A stretch of DNA of 64,000 bases from Azospirillum sp. TSH58 (GTDB taxonomy: Bacteria; Pseudomonadota; Alphaproteobacteria; Azospirillales; Azospirillaceae), in the NCBI RefSeq assembly GCF_003119115.1, contig NZ_CP022367.1:633001-697000 (forward strand). Direction: 5' to 3'. Below are positions 17,745 to 25,175 of the stretch, piece after piece. The notes beneath the pieces are model-generated. The model saw nothing but the letters and a program-made list of their open reading frames with translations, was not told the origin of the DNA and did no database searches. Position numbers and translations under genes: made by a program. Position 1 is the stretch's first letter. The number at the start of each line of letters is the position of its first letter.

Positions 17745-17906
17745 GCCCCCACCCTCCCCACGGCGTGGGTCCCTTCCCTCCCCCGCTCTCGGCGGACCTT
17801 TGGTCCGCCTGACGCGTCAGCGCAAACCTTTGGTTTGCGCGAGAGCTTCGCAGGGGAGGGCCACATTCCCTCCCCTGCGAAGCGGGGGAGGGTCAGGGTG
17901 GGGGCC
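17745..17906. repeat. Dispersed G+C-rich repeat, family A copy 1
   Basis: Built of inverted blocks: GCCCCCACCCTCCCCA on the left, CTTCGCAGGGGAGGG and CCCTCCCCTGCGAAGCGG in the middle, and GGGGGAGGGTCAGGGTGGGGGC on the right. Very similar arrangements occur at 20895-21000 and 60687-60777. It fills the gap between the SMP-30-like gene and the sulfotransferase gene. It can fold into a long hairpin and may be a REP-like or MITE-like element or act as a terminator. This copy also has an inserted segment of CTTTGGT repeats. Confidence 0.65.
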
Positions 17907-17930
17907 AGACTCCGCAACGCCAAACGCCCC

Positions 17931-19058
17931 TCACGCCACACCGGCCCCCCAGCGCGCGACGAAGGGCGCCCATTCGCGGTCCACCCGCTCCCGCCCCTCG
18001 TCGGACAGGCGGTGGCGGTTCTTCGCGTAATCGCTCACCGCCCCCAGATACGCCTCGAAATTCGGCCGCGCCGCCGCGAATCCCGGCAGGTCCAGCGTCC
18101 GGTACAGCCGCTCCACCTCCTCCAGCGGCGCTTGCTCGAAGCGCTCGAAGGGCACTTCGGCGAAGCGGTTCGCCGGCAGGTCCGCGGTGTCGTCGATCAG
18201 CGCTTGCATGATGCGTGGGTAGTGGTCCAGCACCACACGCTCCACGTCGATGTGCCCGTGCGGCTGGAGCGCCAGACGCGCCAGCAGAGTCCGGTAGAAG
18301 CCCACCGTGGACACGAACACCGCCCGCGGGTCGCGGTGGATGTGGATGAAGCGCGCGTCGGGCCAGATCTCCCGCATCATGGCGACCCGCGCGCTGTAGA
18401 CCGGGTTCTTCAGCAGGATGCAGCGTCCGCCCTGGGCGATCGACACCTTCTCCAGGAAATAGAGGAAGCGGCGCTTCCAGGCGTCCCGCTCCGCCGCCGT
18501 GCAGCCGTCGAAGTAGAGGCCGCGGCGCAGGTTCTCGTCGAAGCGCTCCGGGAAATAGAGCCCGTGGTAGAAGGAGACCGGCGACATGTTCGCCAGCGCG
18601 ATCTCGTCCTCCTGCGGGCTGTCGGCCTTGACCGGCACGTTGTCGATGTAGCGCCGCTCCGGCAGGGCGCGGGCCAGCAACGGCCGCAGGACCGATCCCA
18701 ACCCCAGCATGTCCCAGGGCAGGCCGACCGCGAAGGGGTCGATGATGCCGAACTGCGGGTCGCGGCTCAGCACGTTGTAGAGATGGGTCGTGCCGCTGCG
18801 CCAGTGGCCGAGGATGAAGACCGGCGGCGGCAGGCCGGCGGTCTTCCGGCGCCGCGCCGCCACCCAACCGGCCTCCGCCAGCGAGAAGGGCGCCCGCCCG
18901 ATGGCCGAGGCCAACGCCGCCAGCGCCGTGGGCCAGCCGCGCCCCCGCGGCCCGCCGTTGCGCGCCAGCACGGTCAGCAGCGTGACGGCGTCGCAGCCAT
19001 ACAGCGGATGGTCCGGGATCGGCATCCATCCGCTTCCCCTCTTCGCCGATCCACCCAT
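17931..19058 (-). CDS. Sulfotransferase family protein
   Basis: 375 residues from ATG 19058, with GGGAGGTG upstream. PAPS-dependent sulfotransferases transfer sulfate to hydroxyl or amine groups. The 5'-phosphosulfate loop is FILGHWRSGTTHLYNVL (residues 81-97) and the 3'-phosphate site is IHIHRDPRAVFVSTVGFY. No signal peptide or transmembrane helix is evident, so it is likely cytoplasmic or membrane-associated. It lies inside the hopanoid cluster between hpnN and hpnM, followed downstream by the SMP-30-like gene. Acceptor unknown; a hopanoid or other membrane lipid is a speculative option. Confidence 0.88.
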   Translation of the reverse strand: MGGSAKRGSGWMPIPDHPLYGCDAVTLLTVLARNGGPRGRGWPTALAALASAIGRAPFSLAEAGWVAARRRKTAGLPPPVFILGHWRSGTTHLYNVLSRDPQFGIIDPFAVGLPWDMLGLGSVLRPLLARALPERRYIDNVPVKADSPQEDEIALANMSPVSFYHGLYFPERFDENLRRGLYFDGCTAAERDAWKRRFLYFLEKVSIAQGGRCILLKNPVYSARVAMMREIWPDARFIHIHRDPRAVFVSTVGFYRTLLARLALQPHGHIDVERVVLDHYPRIMQALIDDTADLPANRFAEVPFERFEQAPLEEVERLYRTLDLPGFAAARPNFEAYLGAVSDYAKNRHRLSDEGRERVDREWAPFVARWGAGVA

Positions 19059-19202
19059 CCGGACACCTCCCTTCGACAGCGTCGCGCAGGAGGATAGACC
19101 GGGCCGGACGCTGTTACATCCCACACGGACGGTTGAATCCGCCTGCCCCGAACGGGCAGATTTTCCGTCGACTCTTGCCGGAACAGGACGGGGCGCACCG
19201 CG

Positions 19203-19868
19203 ATGACTGGGTCTTCCTCACGCCGAACATGGATGCGCGCCGCGCTCGCGCTGGCCGTCCTGGCGGCTGGCCTGCTGCCGGTCCCCGCCGTGGCGCAGCA
19301 AGCCCCCGGCACCGCAGCCGGCAACACGCCGGGCGCCCGCGCCACGGTGGCGCGGCTGAACGAGGCCATCCTGTCGCTGATGCGGGAGGCCGCGGGGCGG
19401 GAGCCGGCGCGGGCGCGGCTTCAGCGCTTCCTGCCGGTGATGCTCGACACCTTCGATTTGGAAGCGGCGCTCCGCGTCGCCGCCGCCCCCTATTTCGACC
19501 AGTCGGCGGAGCCGGAGAAGCGGCAGGCGCTGGACGCCTTCGCCCGGCGCAGCGCCGCCCAGTATGTCGACCGTTTCGACAGCTACGACGGCCAGCGGCT
19601 CGAGATCGTCGGCGAGCGGCCCGCCCCGCGCGGGATGCTGCTGGTCGACACCGATCTGGTGCGCGCGGGCAAGGCGCCGGTGCGTCTGAGCTATCTGCTG
19701 CGTCCGGAGGGCGACCGCTGGCGCATCCTCGACGTGCTGGCGAAGGGCACGGTCAGCCAGCTCGCCACCCAGCGCTCGGAGTTCCAGAACACGCTGCGCG
19801 GCGGCGGGCTGGCCGCCCTGACCCGCGACCTGAACAGCAACGCCGACCGCATCCTCGGCGGGGCCTAG
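19203..19868 (+). CDS. hpnM: Hopanoid-associated MlaC/Ttg2D-like protein HpnM
   Basis: 221 residues with a signal peptide (ALALAVLAAGLLPVPAVAQ). The mature part is an MlaC/Ttg2D fold: ARLQRFLPVMLDTFDLEAALRVAAAPYF, then a central YVDRFDSYDGQRLEIVGERP and a C-terminal LSYLLRPEGDRWRILDVLAKGTVSQLATQRSEF. MlaC proteins carry lipids through the periplasm; the hopanoid-linked version is called HpnM. Its stop is 18 bases before hpnA, so the two form an operon. Confidence 0.9.
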   Translation: MTGSSSRRTWMRAALALAVLAAGLLPVPAVAQQAPGTAAGNTPGARATVARLNEAILSLMREAAGREPARARLQRFLPVMLDTFDLEAALRVAAAPYFDQSAEPEKRQALDAFARRSAAQYVDRFDSYDGQRLEIVGERPAPRGMLLVDTDLVRAGKAPVRLSYLLRPEGDRWRILDVLAKGTVSQLATQRSEFQNTLRGGGLAALTRDLNSNADRILGGA

Positions 19869-19886
19869 AGGCGGGGGCGTAGGCGC

Positions 19887-20888
19887 ATGGGCATCACCCT
19901 CGTCACCGGGGGCAGCGGCTTCATCGGCGGGCATCTGGTGGCGGCGCTGGCGGCGCGCGGCGCGCGGGTGCGCGTCCTCGACCTCCAGGACCCGCCGGAC
20001 GGCCTGCCGCCGGACGTGGAGGTCCGGCGCGGCTCCATCCTCGACGCGGCGGCGGTGGCCCGCGCGCTGGAGGGGGTGGAGCGGGTCCATCACCTCGCCG
20101 CCGTCGCCACGCTGTGGGACCGCGATCCGACCGTCTTCGACCGGGTGAACCGGCAGGGCACGCGGGTGGTTCTGGACGCGGCGGCGCGGGCGCCGGGGTT
20201 GCGGCGCTTCGTCCATTGCTCGACCGAGGCCGTGATGATCGGCCATCCGCCGCCCCGCCGGCTGCCCCAACGGCTGTCCCAACGGCTGCCCCAACGGCTG
20301 GACGAGAGCGCCGATCCGGGGCTGGAGGCGCTGGCCGGTCCCTATTGCCGGTCAAAGTATCTCGCGGAAAAGGACGCGCTGGCCGCCGCCGCGCAGGGTC
20401 TGCCGGTGGTCGTCGTCAATCCCACGGCGCCCATCGGCCCCGGCGACCGGCTGCCCACCCCGCCGAACGCCATGCTGCGCCTGTTCCGGCGCGGCGGACC
20501 ACGGCTGATCCTCGATTGCGTGCTGAATCTCGTGGACGTGCGCGACGTGGCGCAGGGGATGATCCTGGCCGCGGAGCGCGGGCGGTTGGGGGAGCGCTAC
20601 ATCCTGGGGGGAGAGGACATCGGGTTGGGCGATCTGGCGGAGCGGATCGACCGGCTGTGCGGCAGGGTGCCGCTCCGCCGCCATTCCGTGCCGCCCGCCC
20701 TGGCGCTGGCGGGCGCGCGGGTGGAGGAATGGCTGTCCGACCATGTGACCGGCCGCCCGCCCACCGCGTCGGTCACCGGGGTCCGGCTGGCGCTGGGCGG
20801 CGGCGGGTTCGACAGCGGCAAGGCGGTGCGGGAGCTGGGCTATACGGTGCGGCCGCTGGAGGCGAGTCTAAGGGCGGCGTTGGGGTAG
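19887..20888 (+). CDS. hpnA: Hopanoid-associated NAD-dependent sugar epimerase HpnA
   Basis: 333 residues, extended SDR fold. The NAD-binding loop is TGGSGFIGGHLV (residues 7-18) and the catalytic pair is Y153-x3-K157 (YCRSKYLAEK). HpnA-type enzymes are linked to hopanoid head-group formation. Odd feature: residues around 127-138 are an in-frame tetrapeptide repeat (PQRL-SQRL-PQRL) encoded by three 12-base units at 20262-20300, just before the DESADP segment of the substrate region. A family A repeat follows the gene. Confidence 0.92.
   Translation: MGITLVTGGSGFIGGHLVAALAARGARVRVLDLQDPPDGLPPDVEVRRGSILDAAAVARALEGVERVHHLAAVATLWDRDPTVFDRVNRQGTRVVLDAAARAPGLRRFVHCSTEAVMIGHPPPRRLPQRLSQRLPQRLDESADPGLEALAGPYCRSKYLAEKDALAAAAQGLPVVVVNPTAPIGPGDRLPTPPNAMLRLFRRGGPRLILDCVLNLVDVRDVAQGMILAAERGRLGERYILGGEDIGLGDLAERIDRLCGRVPLRRHSVPPALALAGARVEEWLSDHVTGRPPTASVTGVRLALGGGGFDSGKAVRELGYTVRPLEASLRAALG
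20262..20300 (+). repeat. In-frame 12-base tandem repeat in hpnA
   Basis: Three copies of CTGYCCCAACGG start at 20262, 20274 and 20286, with a trailing CTG. They encode the repeated tetrapeptide P/S-Q-R-L. The 12-base unit keeps frame, so copy number could change by slippage without destroying the protein. Confidence 0.75.
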
Positions 20889-20894
20889 CGGCTT

Positions 20895-21000
20895 GCCCCC
20901 ACCCTTCCCATGCTGCGCATGGGCCCCTTCCCTCCCCCGCTTCGCAGGAGAGGGAGCTTACCCCCTCCCCTGCGAAGCGGGGGAGGGTCAGGGAGGGGGC
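20895..21000. repeat. Dispersed G+C-rich repeat, family A copy 2
   Basis: Shares with 17745-17906 and 60687-60777 the blocks GCCCCCACCC, CCTTCCCTCCCCCGC, TTCGCAGG and CCCCTCCCCTGCGAAGCGGG. It lies directly after hpnA and 16 bases before the left end of the insertion sequence, so the IS landed next to, not inside, this element. Confidence 0.65.
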
Positions 21001-21067
21001 TCGTGGGGTGGAGTTAGGTTCTGTTCTCAAAGGCTGTGAGGGTTTGGCTGTGCCCTGTTGAAGGGGG

Positions 21068-21421
21068 ATGGCACGATCTGAACTGAGCGATGAGCAGCTT
21101 CAGCATTTGCTGGAGTTGCTTCCGCCGGAACGCCCGTGGACGGGCCGGCCGGCGCGGGACCTGGAGCGCACCGTGCGGGCGATCCTGTGGGTGAACCGCA
21201 CCGGCTCGCCCTGGCGCGATCTTCCGGCCGAGTACGGTCCCTGGCAGACGGCGGCCAACCGCTTCTACCGCTGGCGCAAGGCCGGGGTATGGGAGCGCGT
21301 GTTGGAACTGGTTCAGGCCGAGGCGGATGAGGCCGGCAAGTTGGACTGGAGCCTGCACCAAGTCGACAGCACAATGGTCCGCGCCCACCAGCACGCCGCC
21401 GGCGCAAAAGGGGGCAGTTGA
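21068..21421 (+). CDS. IS5-family transposase, N-terminal frame (OrfA)
   Basis: 117 residues: MARSELSDEQ.. WTGRPARDLERTVRAILWVNRTGSPWRDLP.. YRWRKAGVW, the helix-turn-helix part (DUF4096-like) of IS5 transposases, ending with the first catalytic Asp region (HQVDSTMVRAHQHAAGAKGGS). The frame ends at TGA 21419-21421 just after AAAAGGGGG (21406-21414). The second frame is in -1 relative to this one, so a programmed -1 slip at the A/G run would make the full transposase. Confidence 0.88.
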   Translation: MARSELSDEQLQHLLELLPPERPWTGRPARDLERTVRAILWVNRTGSPWRDLPAEYGPWQTAANRFYRWRKAGVWERVLELVQAEADEAGKLDWSLHQVDSTMVRAHQHAAGAKGGS

Positions 21422-21876
21422 ACCAAGCGCTTGGCCGCTCGCGCGGCGGCTTCTCAACCAAGATCCACCTGCGCGCCGACCGCCACGGCCAACCGCTCGC
21501 TTTCGTGCTGAGCCCCGGTCAAGCCGCCGACCAGAGCGCGTTGACGGTGCTGATGGAGGCGGTCGCAGTGCGCCGAGTGGCAGGTGGACGACCGCGGGAA
21601 AGACCCGAGCGCGTGGTCGCTGACCGCGCCTACTCCAGCCAAGCCATCCGCCGCTACCTGCGTCGGCGCGGGATCGGGGCGGTGATCCCACAGCCCTCCA
21701 GCCAGAAGCCCTGTGCTCTGGTGGATTGGGCCGCCTATCGCTCCCGCAACGCCATCGAGCGCCTGATCAACCGCCTCAAACAGTTCCGTCGCATCGCCAC
21801 CCGATACGAGAAACTCGCCGCCAACTACCTCGCCATGGTCCACATCGGGGCTATCCGACTATGGCTCAGGGTTTGA
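21418..21876 (+). CDS. IS5-family transposase, C-terminal catalytic frame (OrfB)
   Basis: About 152 residues in the -1 frame relative to OrfA, starting at an apparent TTG that overlaps the OrfA stop. It carries the DDE_Tnp_1 region: TKIHLRADRHGQPLAFVLSPGQAADQ, VVADRAYSSQAIRRYLRRRG (second Asp) and the Y-(2)-R-(3)-E motif (YRSRNAIERLINRLKQFRRI). Most likely expressed by frameshift from OrfA rather than independently. Confidence 0.88.
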   Translation: MNQALGRSRGGFSTKIHLRADRHGQPLAFVLSPGQAADQSALTVLMEAVAVRRVAGGRPRERPERVVADRAYSSQAIRRYLRRRGIGAVIPQPSSQKPCALVDWAAYRSRNAIERLINRLKQFRRIATRYEKLAANYLAMVHIGAIRLWLRV

Positions 21877-21885
21877 GAACAGGAC

Positions 21886-22320
21886 CTAGGGCGGGGGCTC
21901 GTGGCAACAAATCCCCCCACCCTCCTCCAGATCCCGCAGGATCGGGCAATCCGGCCGCTCGTCGCCGTGGCAGGCGTGCGCCAGATGGGTCAGCGTGTCG
22001 CTCATCGCCCGCAGTTCGGCGATCTTGGCCTCCAGCTCCGCCACATGGTCGAGCGCCACCCGCTTCACCTCGGCGCTGGAGCGGCTGCGGTCCTGCCACA
22101 GCCCGACCAGGATCTGGATGCGCTCGATGCTGAAGCCCAGCGTCCGCGCCCGCTTGACGAAGCGCAGGACGTTCACGTCGCTGGACGAATAGACCCGGTA
22201 GCCCGCTGCGGTTCGTCCGGCCGCCGGGATCAGGCCGATCGATTCGTAGTAGCGGATCAGCTTGGCGTTGACGCCGGACGCCTTCGCCGCGTCCCCGATG
22301 GTCATGCCGCCCATGCTCAT
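21886..22320 (-). CDS. cueR: Cu(I)-responsive MerR-type regulator CueR
   Basis: 144 residues from ATG 22320, which overlaps the copA stop as ATGA. N-terminal winged helix (MTIGDAAKASGVNAKLIRYYESIGLI), then a dimer helix and the metal loop C117-x7-C125 (CHGDERPDC) that binds Cu(I) in CueR/HmrR. The C-terminus ends GGGICCHEPPP. CueR twists promoters with 19-base spacers; two such sites are present upstream of copA and copZ. The stop TAG uses the last base of the adjacent IS plus the TA duplication; without the IS the codon would have been TAA, so the protein is unchanged. Confidence 0.93.
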   Translation of the reverse strand: MSMGGMTIGDAAKASGVNAKLIRYYESIGLIPAAGRTAAGYRVYSSSDVNVLRFVKRARTLGFSIERIQILVGLWQDRSRSSAEVKRVALDHVAELEAKIAELRAMSDTLTHLAHACHGDERPDCPILRDLEEGGGICCHEPPP

Positions 22321-24716
22321 GGCTTCCACCCCCGCAGCGACAGGGCGTTCAGGACGACGCTGACCGAACTCAGCGCCATCGCCGCCCCGGCCAGCACCGG
22401 GCTGAGCAGGCCCGACGCCGCCAGCGGGATGCCCACCAGATTGTAGATGAAGGCCCAGAACAGCCCCTGGCGGATCTTGGAGTAGGTGCGGCGCGACACG
22501 TCGATGGCGCCGGCGACCAGGGCCGGATCGCCGCGCATCAGCGTGACACCGGCGGTGTGCATCGCCACGTCGGTCCCGGTCGCCATGGCGATGCCGACAT
22601 CGGCGGCGGCCAGCGCCGGCGCGTCGTTGATGCCGTCGCCGACCATGCCGACCACCTTGCCCTCCGCCTTCAGCGCCGCCACCACGTCGGCCTTGCCGTC
22701 CGGCAGCACCTCCGCAAAGACGCGGTCGATGCCCAGGTCGGCGGCCACCGCGCGGGCGGCCCCGGCGCCGTCGCCGGTGACCATCACCGTCTCCACACCT
22801 TGCGCCTTCAGGGACCGGACGGCGGCGCGGGCGCTCTCCTTCACCGTGTCGCCGAAGGCGACGAGGCCCAGAACGCGCCGCTCCGGCGCCGTTTCGGCCA
22901 GCCAGGACACGGTGCGCCCGGCGGATTCCAGCGCCGCCGCCCGCGCCTCCAGCGCCGCGTCGGACAGGCCGCTTTCCGCGATCAGCCGCCTGCTGCCCAG
23001 CAGAAGGGCGCGGCCCTCCACGCTGGCCGACACGCCGCGCCCGGCCAGCGCCTTGAAGCCCTCGGGCGTCGCGGACGGCACGCCGCGCTCCGCCGCGCGG
23101 TCGCGGACGGCGCGGGCGAGCGGATGCTCGCTGCCGGTCTGGAGCGCCGCGGCCAGCCGCAGCAACTCCGCGTCGTCGAAGCCATCCGCGGGCACCAGAT
23201 CGGTGACGCGGGGCTTGCCCTCGGTCAGGGTACCGGTCTTGTCGAAGGCGACGGCGGTGATGGCGTGGGCGCGCTCCAGCGCCTCCGCGTCCTTGATGAG
23301 GATGCCGTGGCGGGCCGCCGCCCCGGTGCCGACCATGATGGCGGTCGGCGTGGCGAGGCCCAGCGCGCAGGGGCAGGCGATGACCAGCACCGACACCGCC
23401 GTGATGATCGCCGTCTCAGCGTTCCCGGTGCCGATCCACCAGCCGGCCAGCGTCGCCGCGGCGATGCCCAGCACCACCGGCACGAAGACCGCGGCCACCT
23501 TGTCGACCAGCCGCTGGATCGGCGCCTTGGACGCCTGGGCGCCCTCGACCATGCGGACGATCTTGGCGAGCATCGTCTCGGCGCCCACCGCCACCGTCTC
23601 GACCAGCAACAGCCCGTCCACATTGATGGAGCCGCCGGTGACGCGGGAGCCCGGCGCCTTCTCCACCGGCAGGCTCTCGCCGGTCAGCATGGATTCGTCG
23701 ACACTGCCGGCTCCCTGCGCCACGCGCCCGTCGACGGGGATGCGCTCGCCGGGTCGCACCGCCACCAGATCGCCGACGCGCACCTGGGCGATGGGAAGCT
23801 CCATTTCCACGCCGTCGCGGCGGACGCGGGCGGTGTCGGGGCGAAGCCGCATGAGCGCGCGGATCGCCGCCGCCGTCCGGCCCTTGGCGCGGGCCTCCAG
23901 CCACTTGCCCAGCAGCACGAAGGTGATGAGCACCGCCGACGCCTCGAAATAGAGGTGCGGCATGTGCCCCGGATGCGCCGTCAGCATCATGTAGACGCTG
24001 AGTCCCCAGGCCGCGGAGGTGCCGAGCGCGACCAGCAGGTCCATGTTGCCGGACCCGGCGCGCGCCGCCATGAAACCGGCCCGGTAGAAGCGCCAGCCCA
24101 ACCAGAACTGCACCGGAGTCGCCAGCAGGAACTGCGCCCAGGGCGGCAGCATCAGGTCGAGGCCCAGCAGGTCCCCCGCCATGCCGAGAACCAGCGGCGC
24201 CGACAGCGCGGCGGCGATCAGCACATGGTGGAGATCCCGCCGGTCGCGGTCCTGCGCCGGGTCTTCCGCCGCCGCCGCGGCCTCGGTCTCGGCGACGGGG
24301 GCGGCGGTGAAGCCGGTCATCTCCACCGCCTCGGCCAGCCGGGCGGCGTCCACCGTTCCGGCGTAGGCGGTGACGTGCGCCCGCTCCGTCGCGAGGTTCA
24401 CAGCGGCGGATTCCACCCCCGGCACGCGCAGCAACGCCTTCTCGACGCGCGCGACGCAGGAGGCGCAGGTCATCCCGCCGACCGTCAGGTCGAAGTCCTG
24501 CCTCTGCGGTTCGAAGCCGACATTCTCGATGGCCTCCGCCACGGCCCGCGGATCGGGATCGCCCGCGAAGGCGACCCGCGCCCGCTCGGTGGCGAGGTTG
24601 ACCGACACGTTGGTGACGCCCGGCAGGCGCGACAGCGCCTTCTCCACCCGCCCCACGCAGGAGGCGCAGGTCATGCCGGAAATGCCGATGTCGAGGTCGG
24701 TGGTGGTGGCGGACAT
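22317..24716 (-). CDS. copA: Cu(I)-exporting P1B-type ATPase CopA
   Basis: 799 residues, complete. Two N-terminal metal-binding domains with GMTCASC (C17/C20 and C84/C87), eight membrane helices, the transport motif C448-P449-C450, the phosphorylation site D492 (DKTGTLTEGK) and the hinge MVGDGINDAPALAAADVG. It pumps Cu(I) out of the cytoplasm. The cueR start overlaps its stop, so the regulator is translated in the same operon. A 19-base-spaced MerR-type promoter is upstream (24757-24777). Confidence 0.97.
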   Translation of the reverse strand: MSATTTDLDIGISGMTCASCVGRVEKALSRLPGVTNVSVNLATERARVAFAGDPDPRAVAEAIENVGFEPQRQDFDLTVGGMTCASCVARVEKALLRVPGVESAAVNLATERAHVTAYAGTVDAARLAEAVEMTGFTAAPVAETEAAAAAEDPAQDRDRRDLHHVLIAAALSAPLVLGMAGDLLGLDLMLPPWAQFLLATPVQFWLGWRFYRAGFMAARAGSGNMDLLVALGTSAAWGLSVYMMLTAHPGHMPHLYFEASAVLITFVLLGKWLEARAKGRTAAAIRALMRLRPDTARVRRDGVEMELPIAQVRVGDLVAVRPGERIPVDGRVAQGAGSVDESMLTGESLPVEKAPGSRVTGGSINVDGLLLVETVAVGAETMLAKIVRMVEGAQASKAPIQRLVDKVAAVFVPVVLGIAAATLAGWWIGTGNAETAIITAVSVLVIACPCALGLATPTAIMVGTGAAARHGILIKDAEALERAHAITAVAFDKTGTLTEGKPRVTDLVPADGFDDAELLRLAAALQTGSEHPLARAVRDRAAERGVPSATPEGFKALAGRGVSASVEGRALLLGSRRLIAESGLSDAALEARAAALESAGRTVSWLAETAPERRVLGLVAFGDTVKESARAAVRSLKAQGVETVMVTGDGAGAARAVAADLGIDRVFAEVLPDGKADVVAALKAEGKVVGMVGDGINDAPALAAADVGIAMATGTDVAMHTAGVTLMRGDPALVAGAIDVSRRTYSKIRQGLFWAFIYNLVGIPLAASGLLSPVLAGAAMALSSVSVVLNALSLRGWKP

Positions 24717-24756
24717 GATCGTCCTTTCTTCGCCGTCAACCGGCTCCCTCAGATAA

Positions 24757-24777
24757 GGCTTCCAATGACTGGAAGGT
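24757..24777 (-). promoter_or_regulatory. CueR-type operator/promoter of copA
   Basis: Minus strand: -35 TTGACC, then a 19-base spacer holding the dyad CTTCC..GGAAG, then -10 TATCTG. The long spacer and the dyad between -35 and -10 are the hallmark of promoters activated by MerR-family proteins. It lies about 45 bases upstream of the copA start. Inferred to bind the CueR encoded at 21886-22320. Confidence 0.8.
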
Positions 24778-24794
24778 CAAGGGGCCGAAAACCG

Positions 24795-25001
24795 TTATGC
24801 AACCGGAAGCCCTTCGGCCTCGAAGCCGGCCTTGTCCAGGGCCGCCCGCAGGGCGTCGGCGCTGGGCGCCCCGCCGACGCGGACGTCCTTCGAGTCCAGG
24901 TCGATCTGCACATCCTCGACCCCGGCGACGGCGCCGAGCGCGCGGCGGACCGAGGCGGCGCAGCCGCCGCAGGTCATGCCGGGAACCTTGAACGCAACCA
25001 T
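24795..25001 (-). CDS. copZ: Copper chaperone CopZ (HMA domain)
   Basis: 68 residues from ATG 25001; a longer in-frame extension crosses the operator and is rejected. A single heavy-metal-associated domain: VPGMTCGGCAASVRRAL with Cu-binding C11 and C14, then the betaalphabeta pattern to LDKAGFEAEGL. It delivers Cu(I) to CopA. It is upstream of copA in the same direction and has its own CueR-type site at 25043-25063. Confidence 0.93.
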   Translation of the reverse strand: MVAFKVPGMTCGGCAASVRRALGAVAGVEDVQIDLDSKDVRVGGAPSADALRAALDKAGFEAEGLPVA

Positions 25002-25042
25002 GACGAACTCCTTCCCACGAGGTGGTGTTGCCGTCAGCCTCC

Positions 25043-25063
25043 ACCTTCCAACGATTGGAAGGT
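25043..25063 (-). promoter_or_regulatory. CueR-type operator upstream of copZ
   Basis: A near-perfect dyad: ACCTTCC (25043-25049) and GGAAGGT (25057-25063) around a 7-base centre. On the minus strand the -35 is TTGACC, as at copA; the -10 is weak. It is about 42 bases upstream of the copZ start. The close match to the copA site suggests one CueR regulon. Confidence 0.75.
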
Positions 25064-25175
25064 CAAGAGGAAATTCGCGGCCCTCATCACGGCCCCCATC
25101 ACGACCCCGATCATGGCCCCGATCGCTGCCGTGGTACCGCCGGAACCAACCGCCGCGCCCGCGCATTCATGGGCC

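Larger units (their letters stand above)
21017..21886 (+). mobile_element. IS5-family (IS427-like) insertion sequence
   Basis: An 870-base element. Left terminus GGTTCTGTTCTCAAA (21017-21031) pairs with the right terminus (21872-21886), whose complement is GGTCCTGTTCTCAAA: 14 of 15 match. TA flanks both ends (21015-21016, 21887-21888), the 2-base target duplication typical of the IS427 group. It encodes a transposase in two overlapping frames (21068-21421 and 21418-21876). The element looks intact. It lies between hpnA and cueR; its last base forms part of the cueR stop codon. Confidence 0.9.

Noticed and set aside
9839..20888. Complete hopanoid pathway in this window
   Set aside because: hpnC, hpnD and hpnE (squalene synthesis) and hpnO/hpnI/hpnJ-type genes are not present; only a partial cluster can be claimed.
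21886..22320. cueR truncated by the insertion sequence
   Set aside because: Reconstructing the empty site gives TAA at the same codon, so the protein end is unchanged.
22557..25175. Very long open frame opposite copA and upstream of the TIGR02587 gene
   Set aside because: Only the last 279 residues are a real membrane protein. The earlier part is antisense to copA and has shadow composition.
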